This document shows positions 1 to 11,900 of a DNA stretch of 36,905 nt, one piece after another (the stretch's first letter is position 1; each line of letters starts with the position of its first letter). The DNA lies in NCBI GenBank assembly GCA_003667245.1, contig RCNN01000206.1:1-36905 (forward strand), given 5' to 3'. A program made the translations under genes and the position numbers. A model generated the notes under the pieces. It was not told the DNA's origin. It did not search any database and saw nothing but the letters and a program-made list of their open reading frames with translations. Source of the stretch: Heterostelium multicystogenum. Lineage: Eukaryota > Evosea > Eumycetozoa > Acytosteliales > Acytosteliaceae.

Positions 1-856
1 CTTTCTTTATACAATAGTAGGGTGCTATTGTCATCGCCATCATAGTCATAGTCACATCCATTAATATCCATGTGCAGCGGCAACATCCAAGATGCAGGTA
101 TTCATTTTCACAAGTAAAAGAATTTGATAAAGTTTCATTTTCCAGGTTCATTTTATTGGTATTTTCCCAATTTCTTGAGAAGCTAAATGGTGTTTCCAGT
201 GATTGACCAATTTTATTAACTGTTGCTATAGCTATTGGTTTTTGTTATTAATAAGTACGCAACTTTTGTGTGAATGAGGGGTGGATGATAAATGTTTTGT
301 TTATCATTTTCTGGCTGAGAAATTGATTGTTTTGGGTTTCGTTGGAAGTGTGAAATCTTGATTCGGTGGAGTAAAGAGTTTTCAATATTAAATTATCTTG
401 GATATATTCTTTTTCGAGTTGAGTTTGGTGATATTATTTATATAAGAGGATTGGGATAGGTTTCATTAAATCTAGACATTTTTCGATGATAGTTTCTATG
501 ACAACTCAATTGAAATTGAGTGAATCCAATCTCTTTCAAATTCGAAATGTAAGGTGCTATTCGATTCTTCTGTTCATCTGGTAATCCTTCAAAAATAGAT
601 TGTATCCTATTGTTTTCTAAATTATTTTCATTATTTATTTGATTATTGGTTTCATTTGGTTGTTTTAGATCAATGATTTCTTCTGAACTATTAATATTAA
701 TATCCTTCTTTGTAAATACATTTCTCCATTTCTTTTTTAAATTTTGTTTCTTAATAATATATTATTATTAGTATTTTCCTCTTTATTACTATTAATATTA
801 TTAATAATACTAATATTGTTATTATTATTATTAATTGTACTTTGATTTCCACCCAT
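1..856 (-). CDS. Unrecognised Asn-rich protein, N-terminal glycine, cut by left edge
   Basis: A start codon at 854-856 opens a protein beginning MGGNQS, which fits an N-myristoylation signal (Gly2, Ser6), followed by an Asn/Ile-rich stretch. A one-base slip around 740-775 moves the frame to a Lys-rich and then acidic region ending with a compact segment (about 440-600) containing LPDEQKNRIAPYISNLKEIG. That frame stops at 438-440. Reverse-strand coding texture (Gln/Asn/Ser/Thr-rich, balanced codons) resumes at about 425 and runs to the edge, interrupted by TAA TAA near 260 and a slip near 75-90. I treat it as one gene with frame errors; two adjacent genes, or a decayed gene, remain possible. 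I do not recognise the family, and the C-terminus lies outside the window. Confidence 0.45.
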
Positions 857-1581
857 TTGTTTTAAATTCAATAATAAAAGTCGACTGAATTCTAAGATTA
901 ATAAAAAATAATATATTTTAAAGGTGAAACTAGATATTTATTATTGTTATTTTAAATCATCTGAATTTAGAATATTTAATCAAATGAATCAATCATTAAT
1001 CAGAAATAAAAACCACTCAAATCATATATGTATCACTCCCACTCAAAAAAACAATATTTAATCCATAAAAAGAGATATTATCAAAATATAACAGTAGAGA
1101 TATTTATTATAGACACTCACCACACTCTGTCTATAATTATTACATCACCATCAAACACTGACAATTCAGTAGTAGTACCATTTCTCATTTGGAAACAATC
1201 ACAACAATAACTAATTTAATAACAATGCTAAATTATCAAGTATAATGTATTAAGGAGTAATTTCATTATAATTAATGATCATCTATAGTTAATATTAATA
1301 GTTGAATTTTTATTAATATTATAATATAATGTGAAATTGTTTCAAATGATATATATATAAATATATATTAGTATGACCCCTTTTAAAGAGATACATCATA
1401 AAAAACAATATTCTATTGATTTCAGGGATGTTATAGCAGATTAAGTCATCATTAAAGAAATAGTAATTACTGCAGTTGAAACCAAAGCAAAGTGTATATA
1501 TGGAATTAAGTACTTTGGCAATAACCAATCATCATTGGGAATATTTGTGAGTTGTAAAAATATATATTGATTTATAGTTAG
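857..1581. other. AT-rich spacer without a supportable gene
   Basis: This is the gap between the start of the left-edge gene and the stop of the FNIP gene. It is very AT-rich with runs such as the alternating A/T stretch near 1350-1365. Two small open frames, at 1028-1210 (+) and 1319-1528 (-), show no family resemblance and a composition expected from AT-rich non-coding DNA. It probably holds the promoter of the left-edge gene and the 3' end of the FNIP gene. Confidence 0.6.
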
Positions 1582-3394
1582 TTAAATGCAAAGGGGCGAA
1601 GTCGAATCATTGATACATTTGGTAATAAAGTTTTTAAGTTGGGTTATGTGAACGAATCCACCTGTCATTCTCTGGTCCTCTATGATTTGAAATTGGCTAG
1701 GTGAGAAGTCGTCGTATGCTGTAGTTAATTGGTAACTAGAGGCCGATATGAGAGTGAGGGTTTAAGATTGCTTTGGTAACCATTGCTCAATGTTGTTTGA
1801 GAATTGGTATGTCTCGAACCCAAGATGATTGTGTGATTGTAATAGATAGGTGTTCTATCGAATGCGATATCGTGTTGGTAGCGAATGGCTCTACAAAGTA
1901 TTGGCCAATTTGAAGCTCCTTAAGTTTCGTAGGTAAAGATGGGAGTCGTTGGTTATAGATAGTTCCTAACTTTAGCTTGCGTAGATTAATAGGTAGGGTT
2001 CCAACAGAAAGGTATTCTATTATAGGTGTCACGAAGCATATTTCAAGTACCGAGTTTGGAATGATTCCCTGGCTTGATAGCAGAAAGGAAACTTATGTTA
2101 AACTTCAATTTGATGACAGAGTCTGGGATGTATCCATGATCAAATTCCATCATTAAAGTCGATTGTTAGATCTGTTACGGTTGAAGGTATGGTCGGAATC
2201 TTGGTCTCAATGGTTAGAGTAGTAATGTTATGCAATGTTTGAAGGTTAGAAAGAGAATGCTTAAAAAAGACGTCCAACTCTAAAGGTAGTTACGCCAGCA
2301 GGTATATGAATTGGTTTGGAAAAAACTGGGAACCTAGATCTAGATAAGTGATGTTTGGTGGAAGCTCTGGAGGTGGGAAGTTGAATTTCCCATCAAATAA
2401 TGAGCGACTCCAATGTTATTGGAAGAGTAACAGGTGAAATTGTGTCTGCAAAATGCAGACCTAGTTTAAGAGTTTGGAGGTATGGCGGCAGTGCAAAATC
2501 TAATGCTTGGTTAAAACAAAAACCAAAGATAAGTGTTTCAAGATTTGGGTGGCAGATCCCCTTGTTTAAGTGGTTGATTATAGATGAATCCGAAACATAG
2601 ATAAGTAAGACTGTCAGGTAGGTGGCCAGGTTTTAGTGGCTGGTTAAAATTGTGAGATAAAGTTAGGTGTGTAACACCATCAGGAATACAGCCTGGTTGA
2701 AGAGGACGATTGTATTTTCCCTGGAATGTAAGTTTTCTCACACTGGAAGGAATCGAACCAATGTGAAGCGATTGGTTGAATGATTCCTGTAGAGTTAAGT
2801 CAGTAAACACTGGACGGTATTACACTGGGAATAGAAGTTGGTTATATTTATATCCGAATACCAGTGTTTTTTATTCCAAATGGAATGGAGCCTTCTGAAA
2901 GAGGTCTGTTGAATTCATCACCCAAAGATGAGGGTGTGTACTGATTCCGGTATCAACAATTGGGTCGAAATTTAATAGTTCATCATCAAATTTGATGGTT
3001 GTAATAAATCTGGATAATGGTTGGTCGTGTAAATATTTAAAATTTAAAAAGCGGTTGTAAATGCTCATTGAACTGCAGACACTGGCTATATTTAATGGCA
3101 TTGTTGTGTATAAAGTAGTGGATGGGATTCTCTTTTTCGCCCACGACAAAGAGATCTTGGTTTGGCTTATTTGACTGTGTGAAGACAAATTGTTGTCGGT
3201 AAGAATTTAGGTTGATTTGCGAAGATTCGATATAGTACAGGGCGGAGTGAGTGAAGTGAGTGGAAATCAAAAATAAGGTATTTATCTCGATCGTGAAACA
3301 GTTTTCGACAAGTCAAAGTAAGATTCAGCCGATCTGTGTTACATTCGATATTGTGAACAATATGTTGTAGTATTAAATGAGGTAGTGTTAACAT
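1582..3394 (-). CDS. F-box-like / FNIP-repeat protein, frame broken
   Basis: The N-terminus (3394 down to about 3250) has the F-box-like start typical of dictyostelid FNIP proteins: LPHLILQHIVHNI, then LTLTCRKLFHDRDKYLIFD. After a linker, FNIP repeats of about 22 residues run from about 2810 to 2540, each with a FNQPL-type core (SFNQSLHIGSIP, KYNRPLQPGCIP, NFNQPLKPGHLP, IYNQPLKQGDLP). More divergent repeats follow at 2040-1900, for example GIIPNSVLEI and IYNQRLPSLP. The C-terminus ends in TSPLCI and TAA at 1582-1584. The predicted length is about 600 residues, usual for the family. These proteins are thought to act as ubiquitin-ligase adaptors, but the function of most is unknown. At least five frame changes are needed, including one within GGG at 2067-2069 and others near 3260, 3060, 2870 and 1785. 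Sequence error is my first explanation; because this family is large and fast-evolving, a pseudogene cannot be excluded. Confidence 0.75.
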
Positions 3395-3538
3395 CTGTTA
3401 TCTGTGTGAAATTGCAAGCAATACTATCTATACAACTTGGGTAGGCGTGCAAATGAATGAGTTACTGTTTTTGGGATCAATCAATATTGATTTATTTTTG
3501 GGTTTATTTTCATTTTTACAAAAAACAGAAGCAACAAA
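3395..3538. other. Spacer between FNIP gene start and vps15 stop
   Basis: A 144 bp AT-rich gap between two reverse-strand genes. It must carry the vps15 3' end and the FNIP gene promoter. A T-rich run near 3490-3520 is the only visible feature. Confidence 0.5.
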
Positions 3539-6500
3539 TTATTTCCAAATTTGACAACACCATCTGCACTTGCAGATATTAACATTGGTTGTGGTACTTC
3601 CATGACCTTTAGGTCCAAAATTGTCTCTTGATGATGGATAGTTGGAGTTGTACCAACTTTTTGTTTTGGTCTTGAGTTGGATGGTGATTGCAGGTATCCA
3701 GAGTTGGATGTGGGATTGGCATCCCAGATCTCTTCGTTGATTTGTGTTCCTTGTTTGAGAAATAAAGCTAACTTTGTGTGAGAAAGGCATAGGAGCCTCT
3801 TTGCCTTGAGAAATATAGTATGATTGAGTGGGATTGTCCCAATCCCAGTATTTGATACGCTTATTCATCACCAGCTGTAATGAGGTATGAGCAGCTTGGT
3901 GGACTGAGAATTGCACGCACTGATGGTGTTTTCTTTTCTGATGAACTACCAAGTTGTTGTTGTTGTTGAACTGATTGGTCAGATATTTGGCTCGACATCA
4001 TCATTGAAGATGAAATTGGCATGTTCATACTACCACCAAGTGGATTTCCGGTGGAATTGAGACGTAGAGAAATTGGAGATGGATTTAATTGTGATGGTGA
4101 AGGCTTCATATTTTTCAATTCCAAAATCATATTCTGAGAGTGTTGCATTCGATGAAGTTGGCGATGGTGTTAGCACAGAGGATGATAGTGGATTGATAAA
4201 TGTAGACTGAGACATTTGATTCATAAGTGGTGTTGATTGTTGAATAGTTGGGTCAGCTATAACAGGATTATTGAGTTCAGGAGCGTAGGATCGTCTAAAT
4301 ATTCTTGTGATATTCTTTTGATGCCAAAATCCCACACAATAACATTATCCTTACTATCTGATGCTAAAAATATCCAACTTTCGCTTGTGAATCTGGTTCC
4401 GTAGTATGGTGACATCTTGAAAATACGTCCATTGGTTATACGATGGCTGTAGAGTGGAATCTTGAACCTAAGATCCCCAGCATGTTAGATATCCTCTACT
4501 GGTGCAAGTAACTAACCAATTTCTGGCAGGATCTATCAAGAAAGATTGTACCAGACCCAAGCTGAGTTCATTGTTCAAAAGGAAAGCCTCTTGCTTAGTA
4601 CGTAGATCCCAACCGTGAATGCCACCTTTGCTAGTTGCGTATGTTACAATAGATGCTGAATTGGTGTTTGTAATGATCGACTGCCAAGATATTTCCTTCG
4701 CAATCGGAAATATTTCGAACTGTTGACAATCCAGAGTATTTAAATATTTTCATTCTTCTGACGACCTCCAATTTCAACACGGAAGATATGAATCGATCCC
4801 TTGTCACTGGCTGCGGCAATGGTATGTGATTTCTCTAAGATAGAAAGTGATGTTACACGACCTTCATGTACATAGGTCTGACGGGCACGGTTAGTTACAC
4901 GCTTTTCCATACGCAAGCAATCCCATATCTTAACTGTTCCATCGTTAGAAGCTGTTGCAAAGGAATAAATTGTCATTGCTAACTTGAATTTCATTGACTG
5001 CATCACGATGCTCAATGAAATGTGATACTAAAATACCTGTTGGACGCCACTGACTAATTACTTGCTGTTGTCCTTGAATTCCATATCTGAAAAAACCACC
5101 TAGATCGGGAATGGCAGGTGGTGGTCTAATGAAACAATCGGTAGTAGTCTCCACCGACAAAACATTGTTGAGAGAGAAGCTAATATTGTGGATCCTTTGG
5201 ATTGAGAATATACTTTTTGTTGACAATATTCAATTCTGCTGGATTGACAAAGGGTTTCTTGGACCGCTCCATTGCCAAGATGCCTTTTGTCCCAGTGGTT
5301 GTGCAATGGCAGAAGACATTGGAGCACCTGAAGCAGGTGGAATTCCAGCATCATTTTGGTGCACGCAATTTGGCAACTCGAACTATTGGTGCATTTTGAC
5401 GCTCTTGCTGATTTGATTCATCATCTTGTTTGTAGAGCTTTCTTGCTGAGGAAATAATCGAATATCTTTAAAAATTTTCGGTTGATCGACCTCTGCTATT
5501 CCTAAATCATTTAAAAAGTGTGTATACTCGTCGGTTTGAATCGTAATTTTGTTTTCCCAATATTGGATGATATATCGCGTAACTTTTCTATTACTTCCAC
5601 CGCCACTTAACAAGCCAGCAGCCAATGAAGTCTGTGAAGTAGATAGTCGGCTATTTGAGGGGGTGGGACGGAAGGGAATAATCTTCTATTTTGAGGATTG
5701 ACCATTTTGTTGAAAGCATCTCTGGAGATTGCTGGAATAAGCAGTTGAAGGAGATTGGCCTCTGTTAGTTGATCATTTATATCAGCAACTAGAAATTGCG
5801 ATATTCTTGGCTTGACATAACAATAAAAATCGGTCTTTGATAGACGGGAACTAATCTTTGTAATCAGTGAAATGACTCCATATCGAATCCAGGTATTTGG
5901 ATGTAAGAGAAGGGTGATGCCTTTGCTAGGAGCTGCAAGAGAATGGCTTTTCTAAAAAGCCCCAATTCACACAACTCCGAAAGACTAGATAAGGCTTTCT
6001 CAGTGACAAACTCTTCTTCATCTGTCAAAGCTTCCAATGTCATTGGATAGATAAATGACTCCAAACTACCTGCTCCAACTACTGTACAAACAGCTACAAT
6101 ATTCTCAAAGAAAGCGCAATCTCAACTGCCAGTCTTTACTATTTAAAAATGTTGTAATCAATGGCAAGACCAAATCATTTGTCTTTTGTCTACCAAAAAA
6201 TACACAAAGCCTATATATATCCTATAGAATGATTAAATGAAGGTTAGTCGTGGATATAAATATACATATATTAAGTAAACATACGGATAAAATGATTCTT
6301 TTTACAGTATTACATGAGTCCTTTTGTGAGAAGATCATTAACTTTAGAATAGAACAGATCTTGAAGTTCTGATAGTTCTGCATCGTAAACTTTATATTTC
6401 TGTAGATCTTTACGCTCCATTCCTTCAGAGTCACGATAATGTTGAGCAATTTCCAGAATCTCTTTGCAGTGGTTGCGAGCTGTGGCAAGATCTCAGCGAA

Positions 6501-8546
6501 AGCAATACGATCGATCTCCTCAGAGGTGCTCTCAATCAACTGTGACAGGGAGGGCAAAATATACTGTGAGAAGATAAATGAATCACTTGGTGGGAATGTT
6601 TGTACCATTTCCAACTGTATCAAGAATTGATTTGTTCTTTTAGTTAACTTGATGTATGTATTGACCTATTCAGTTAATAGTGCTACTTACAACTTTAGAT
6701 AGTGATCTTAATGCTTCTACACGAACGAGTGTTGGCTGATCCTCGGAAATCATGCTCATGATATATGGTACAATCTTTTGAAGTCTACATTCATCGTCCA
6801 GATGTTGAGCAAATTTGACAAATAGAGATCCAACACACTTGACTTTGGTTTGAGGATATTGACAATAACGAAGTGAGCTGTAGAGAGTTGCCAAAAGTAG
6901 ATCGAGTCCCTCTACAATTGCAGGAGTAGAAGGCTGTGGTGCACTAGACTCATTTCCTAGGCTATTGGTATCGAGTGTTTCATTTTCAATATCGTTATTT
7001 TCGTTGTCTGGTTCGATTCTACCCTGTTGCTGCTGTAAAAGTTGCTGTTGCTGTTGTAAATGCTGTTGCTGTCTGTCGATGTAGTTTTTCATATTGTCGC
7101 TATTGGTATTATCCTTTGGAATTGAAATGTTCATGTTATCACATTCCTTAATGAATCTCTCTGTCTCCAGAACAATGTTGGTAATCGTCGAAATGTTTAT
7201 TATTCATGGTGTAATCAGTTGAAGGGAATGGAACTGATCTAGTTACTGTCGAAGATGATTGTGTCACTGTAATATTTGATGCTGCTGTTGCTGTAGTTCC
7301 TGTTACAGCATTGCTATTGGCTCTGGTTGCCTGTGGGGTTGTTGGAGTCGATAAGGTTGGTGGAGTATTTGTGCTGGGTGTGTTGGCAGCCGTGGATGCG
7401 GTCGATGTTGAAAGTGGTGAGCTCTGTGATGATTTTGGAAGTGATTTTCTTGTAAAGATCTCCACAATTTTCGTCGAATCTATCACTTATACAATTGATT
7501 CTGTCGTCGTGCTCTAACTTCATCAGAGAAGAGAGGAATTGATGAACAAAAGGGAAGTAGGCGGGGAATGCACCACGCTCTGTCCACTGTGTTTATGTAT
7601 TTCTCAGGCGAGAATCTGCTCTCAGGATTATGTTGGATCATATGTATGATAAGTGACTGTATGTGGATGTCTGGTATTCTTCGAATTACTGTTTCGGGGT
7701 TGTATTCGCCTCTGCGATAGCTGAGCATTTGTGAGAAGTCAAAGATGGGCAGCCTTCCAAAAAAGCTCCGCTATGACGCAACCGAGTGAGAAAATATCCA
7801 TTTTGTTGGTGAGCTCACCGTCAGCAGGAGGACCTCTGTTGGATTCGTAGAAACGCTCTGGGGCGAGGTAGCAAGTACGTCTTCCACTGATATCAAAGTA
7901 AAAAGAAAAGTCAGCAGGATTGTCCTCTGGAATGAAAGTGGGTTTGTAACAAGCAAAGTCAGAGAGGTAAATCCAGTTGGTTGTGGTGATCATGACATTC
8001 TCGCACTTGATATCACCATGACAGATTCCTTTGAAGAAAGCCTGATTCAGTGACTGTAGCAGTTGGAATGCAATGAACTTCTTTTCGATCAGCGAAAGGA
8101 AAGGACGAGTACTGGTGAGTCGATCATAGAGATTGTTATTGAAGTATTGTCTAATCAAGTATCCAGTTCTCTCTGTTTCCCACAAAATCTTGATATGGCA
8201 TCAAATTTAAAAACAAAGTTGTTTCAAAGCTACCTTTAATCTCTATTGTTGTTGTAGTTGTTGTAGTTGTTGTCGTTTTAGTATATCATGGTAAGTACTT
8301 CGAAGTGCATTGCATAGTTAAGTTAACAGTTGTAACATACCATCTAATTGTATCTTGTATTTCTCCAAAGATTCTCTTGCATGTCTCTTTTTATATATTT
8401 TTTACAACAACATAGCCCTCTGTATCGTGTATGGCTTTCATAGTCTTGAGGAATCTACTGTTTCCCATTGACTGTAGTGATACAATCGGACCAATTTCAT
8501 CTTCAAGATAATCTGATACAATGGGAGCACCCACTGTATTTCCCAT
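3539..8546 (-). CDS. vps15: Vps15, regulatory pseudokinase-like subunit of class III PI3-kinase
   Basis: Vps15 (human PIK3R4/p150) is the myristoylated scaffold that anchors Vps34 on endosomes and autophagosome precursors. The start at 8546 gives MGNTVGAP, a myristoylation signal. The atypical kinase domain (8546 to about 7600) has [11 protein letters not shown] in place of the HRD loop, DFA in place of [12 protein letters not shown] and [11 protein letters not shown], all Vps15 hallmarks. A Ser/Thr-rich insert (about 7430-7180) and a Gln tract (about 7085-7020) precede HEAT repeats (about 6940-5690; [29 protein letters not shown]). C-terminal WD repeats run to the stop ([29 protein letters not shown], ending SADGVVKIWK after one base correction). 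Introns are 8243-8340, 6615-6690 and 6222-6284. Length is about 1590 residues, between human and D. discoideum as I recall them. At least ten single-base frame breaks occur, several at homopolymers (8398-8403, 7759-7764, 7747-7749, 3550-3552). Confidence 0.95.
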
Positions 8547-8992
8547 TGTTATTTCAATCAATCAATCTATCTTATCTATCTATCTGCTAGCTATCTCTAT
8601 TCAATGAACTATAGGTGACACAACAATCGAACTATTCTATGTTGAGGTATATACTGTAATAATAATAATTATAATAATAATAATAATAATATCTTAGGAA
8701 TGAAATGTAAATTCAAAGTATTTTAGGTGTAACAAAGTGATAGTATAGTGGTGGTCATCAAAAATCTCATTTTTAAAAATATATTTTATTGTTAATATTT
8801 GGGGTGTAGTTATTGGACTATGCAAAGTATGTCTTTAAGACTACAATGCTATCATTATTTTATACATTAAAACATTATTTTTATTATTGTGAAGTTACAC
8901 TCATTTGTGAAAGACTTAGTAATAATGTAAACCAATGTGAGGGTATTGATTCGAAAATTTCATATTGTGAGGAGAATTTGAGGGTTCTTTGG
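8547..8992. other. vps15 promoter side and 3' side of the Clu-like gene, with microsatellites
   Basis: A 446 bp gap holding a TATC-type tract near 8566-8600 and a TAA/ATA repeat at 8657-8691. If one base is missing near 8995, the Clu-like gene extends in another frame to a TAA at 8916-8918, so part of this interval may be coding. I see no independent gene; the small forward open frame starting at 8813 is the complement of that tail. Confidence 0.5.
8657..8691. repeat. (TAA)n microsatellite
   Basis: An imperfect run of TAA units between vps15 and the Clu-like gene, directly visible. Such tracts are common in dictyostelid intergenic DNA. Confidence 0.9.
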
Positions 8993-11900
8993 TTAGTACC
9001 CGTGGGCTATCTTACTTGTTTCGGAGAGCATAGTGATGTTGTAACCAATTCCACCATGAACAGCAATCGTTCCGTAGTTGATCTTGAAAGTACGTCCATA
9101 GTAATTGACATTGAATTGTGATGTTGGTCCAAATCCGATGGTGGGGACTGGTATGTTGAATTCGTGCTCCCACGTGTTGTGGCTACGCTGCAAACGGTGA
9201 ACGGTGATCTTAAACACTGGCTTCTCGGTGATGGTCATTTGAGCTCCCTTCATCCAAATGGAACCACGCTCAGTGATAACATGGTCTCTAAACTTGATCA
9301 GTGGGTGTTTGACGTTGAAGTAAACATGGATGATTCGTGAGTGGAAGAAGTGGTTCGAGGTAATGGTGGTTCGCATGATGGGAGACGACTCTCCACCGAG
9401 TGTAATGATACCCTCATTGGAGATGTGGCGAGTGAGCAAGAGCATGAAGTTTTGGCGATGAAGCTGGAAGTGAGGGAATCCAGTCGAGGAACGAATCTTG
9501 ATGATCGAGGTCGATTGCTTGAAGGCATCGTTGTAGAAATTATTGGGAATGTCCTCGCAGTCTAGCAAGTCGAGGGCAACCAATTTGTTCAAACCCTGTA
9601 GACAGAGTTGAACAGCCTCGTAGCCGATCTTCTTGGGAAGCGCAAGTTTACGTATGGATGTACAGTTGGCTATGATGGCAGGGAAGTGTTCACCAGTAAT
9701 TTCGTCACATTGTCCGACATCAGAATCTCTAGGTTGGTAGCCTTCTCAGAGAGTGTCTTGATCGATATGTTTGTGATACCTTCGTGCTGTGGAAGCGAAG
9801 CTTACGGAGATTCTCAGTGGCGAGTGATTCGATGACATAGTCAGAAAGTCCCTTGCAATGACCAAGATTGATCGAGGTAAGTGAGATAAGATTGGAAAAG
9901 TCGGTGAACACCAAAGATTGTGGAGCAAAGACAGTGTTCTTCAGATTCAGATTATTTGGCTTGAATTTAAGGATACGAATCAAGTTGCTAATCGATTGTT
10001 CTTTAGCATTTTGCAAGCTGAACTTCACGGACTCTGGGGATACTATCAAAGAGTGAGTAAATCAGACTCGAGAACTTCGTATCCTTCTGGGAATGTGATT
10101 GTTGTGAGTCCAGAAAGCTGAGTCTTGACAACCTCATAGATCTTGGGTGAGTTTCTGCTCATTGGATAGAAAAGCCACAAGGTATGCTTAATAGTTGGTT
10201 CAATCTTGTTGAGTAAATGATGGATCTTCAGCAATGGCAATATTGTAGAAGTTGGAGACTTCTTCAGGAGTCTTCTTGTTATATTTGGGATAGGAAGCAG
10301 AGTATTCACCTAAACGGTAGTTAGCCTTGGCGTTGTGTGGCTCTTCATTGAGCACTGATTGGAGGAGATTAATAACCTCATCGAAATCCTCTTGAGTATG
10401 ATCAGGATAGTTGGCGTCAAAGAGCAGCTTCTTGGATTTGGCGATGTAGTAGGTTGCTTCGCACTTGTTTGGATGTCAAGGCAAGAGCTTCTTTCAAAGC
10501 CTCAATACAGCCATTCAGCACACTCTTCTTGTCGTAGGTGAAGGGAATTCTAGCAAGCATAGTCTTGGCTCTAAACAGCTTAGATTGATACAAAAGATTC
10601 TGATCGATTCTCAGCTTTTCCAAAGACAAATAGGTGTTCTCTGCGAGGATGTAGGTGTCTTCTTTGCGGCCAGTGTCCAGTCTAGCCATCAATCTTATGA
10701 CATTTCCAAGCTGGAAGATTGCAGAGTAGTTGGTACTCATCGAATGCAAAGATTGCTCGAGTCTGCTCTTGGAGATGGACAGCAATCTATTACGAGCAGT
10801 ATTCTCCTTCTTCAATAGCAATGACTTGTAGTATAAACTCATACCATCGGCATAATCGATGATGTTCAATCTGGTGATTTGAGTTCTCATCTCAATAATG
10901 TCTGGGTCGACGAAGGTGACAAAGTCTGATTCATAGAACTCTTCTCTGGACTGCTTGCTAAGAATCAATCCAATAGACAAGGCGAAACGCTTGAGCAGGA
11001 TGTTTTCTGTGGGATCCCTTAACCAAATAATGCTGGAGTGGATCAATCTCCTTTTCAAACTCCATTCTCTCCACTGGCAACTCAATTACTCCTTCGGGGG
11101 GGAGATTGAATATTCCCTTGAACTTCTTTTCCAACTTTGGCTTCAAAATTTGATTCCAGAATATTTGGGTTGGCTTCTCCATCACCAAAGATTAAGTTCA
11201 AGAAATTAACCATTACCCCTGAATGATTGTAATTAATATGATTAGTCCACGTGGGTTCTTCAAGTCATCAAGAAAATGGTGAATAGGAACTTACTTCTGT
11301 ATGGGTAGTCAGATGGGAGATGTGTCTTTTTCATCTCTCTTCTGAGTAATTCTCTAGTCAAACTCTTTAGGCAACGCACAAGTGCTTCAATCATGAGGTA
11401 TTTTCTTGCTGTTTCGTTCTGAGCATATTGACGAACCTGTCCAATATGTCTCATGTTGACACCCTCAGAATGGAATGTTTTTGGAAAACTCGACCCTCTC
11501 AATGGAAAAGGTATCCTTGACATCGAGGGAAATGGCGAGCTTAGGGATGATCGAACCCATTAAGAAGTCAAATGCTTCTCTCACCTCAGCGTTATGGTTC
11601 TCGACAGAGATTGTTGACATTGGTGAAAATGCATCACTACACAATGGCTTATTGAAAGTTTCTGACCAACTCCAGACGGAGTAGACGGTAGAGGTATGCT
11701 CCACGGTGGGTGGGTGGCTCGGGTGGGTGATAAACGAGCAAAATCTAGGAGGTAGAAACGTCCATCAGTTCCAACATGTCCTTCGATATCAATTGGTCCC
11801 TGGATTGTCTTCAAATCTCCGGAACTGTCTTGAACACGATGAGATTTGAGGTTGAGAATCTTTGCTGCCGATAAAAACAGATGGTTAAACATGGTGTTGG

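Noticed and set aside
1028..1528. Small open frames of 60 and 69 residues on opposite strands
   Set aside because: Their composition is what AT-rich non-coding DNA gives by chance, with no domain, no good context and no extension into neighbouring frames.
1582..3394. Calling the FNIP gene a definite pseudogene
   Set aside because: Clearly conserved genes next to it have the same density of single-base breaks, so the breaks alone do not show decay.
9298..9565. Open frames of about 75 residues on both strands
   Set aside because: They lie within the Clu-like gene in other frames, and the reverse-strand frame of the main gene carries the coherent protein.
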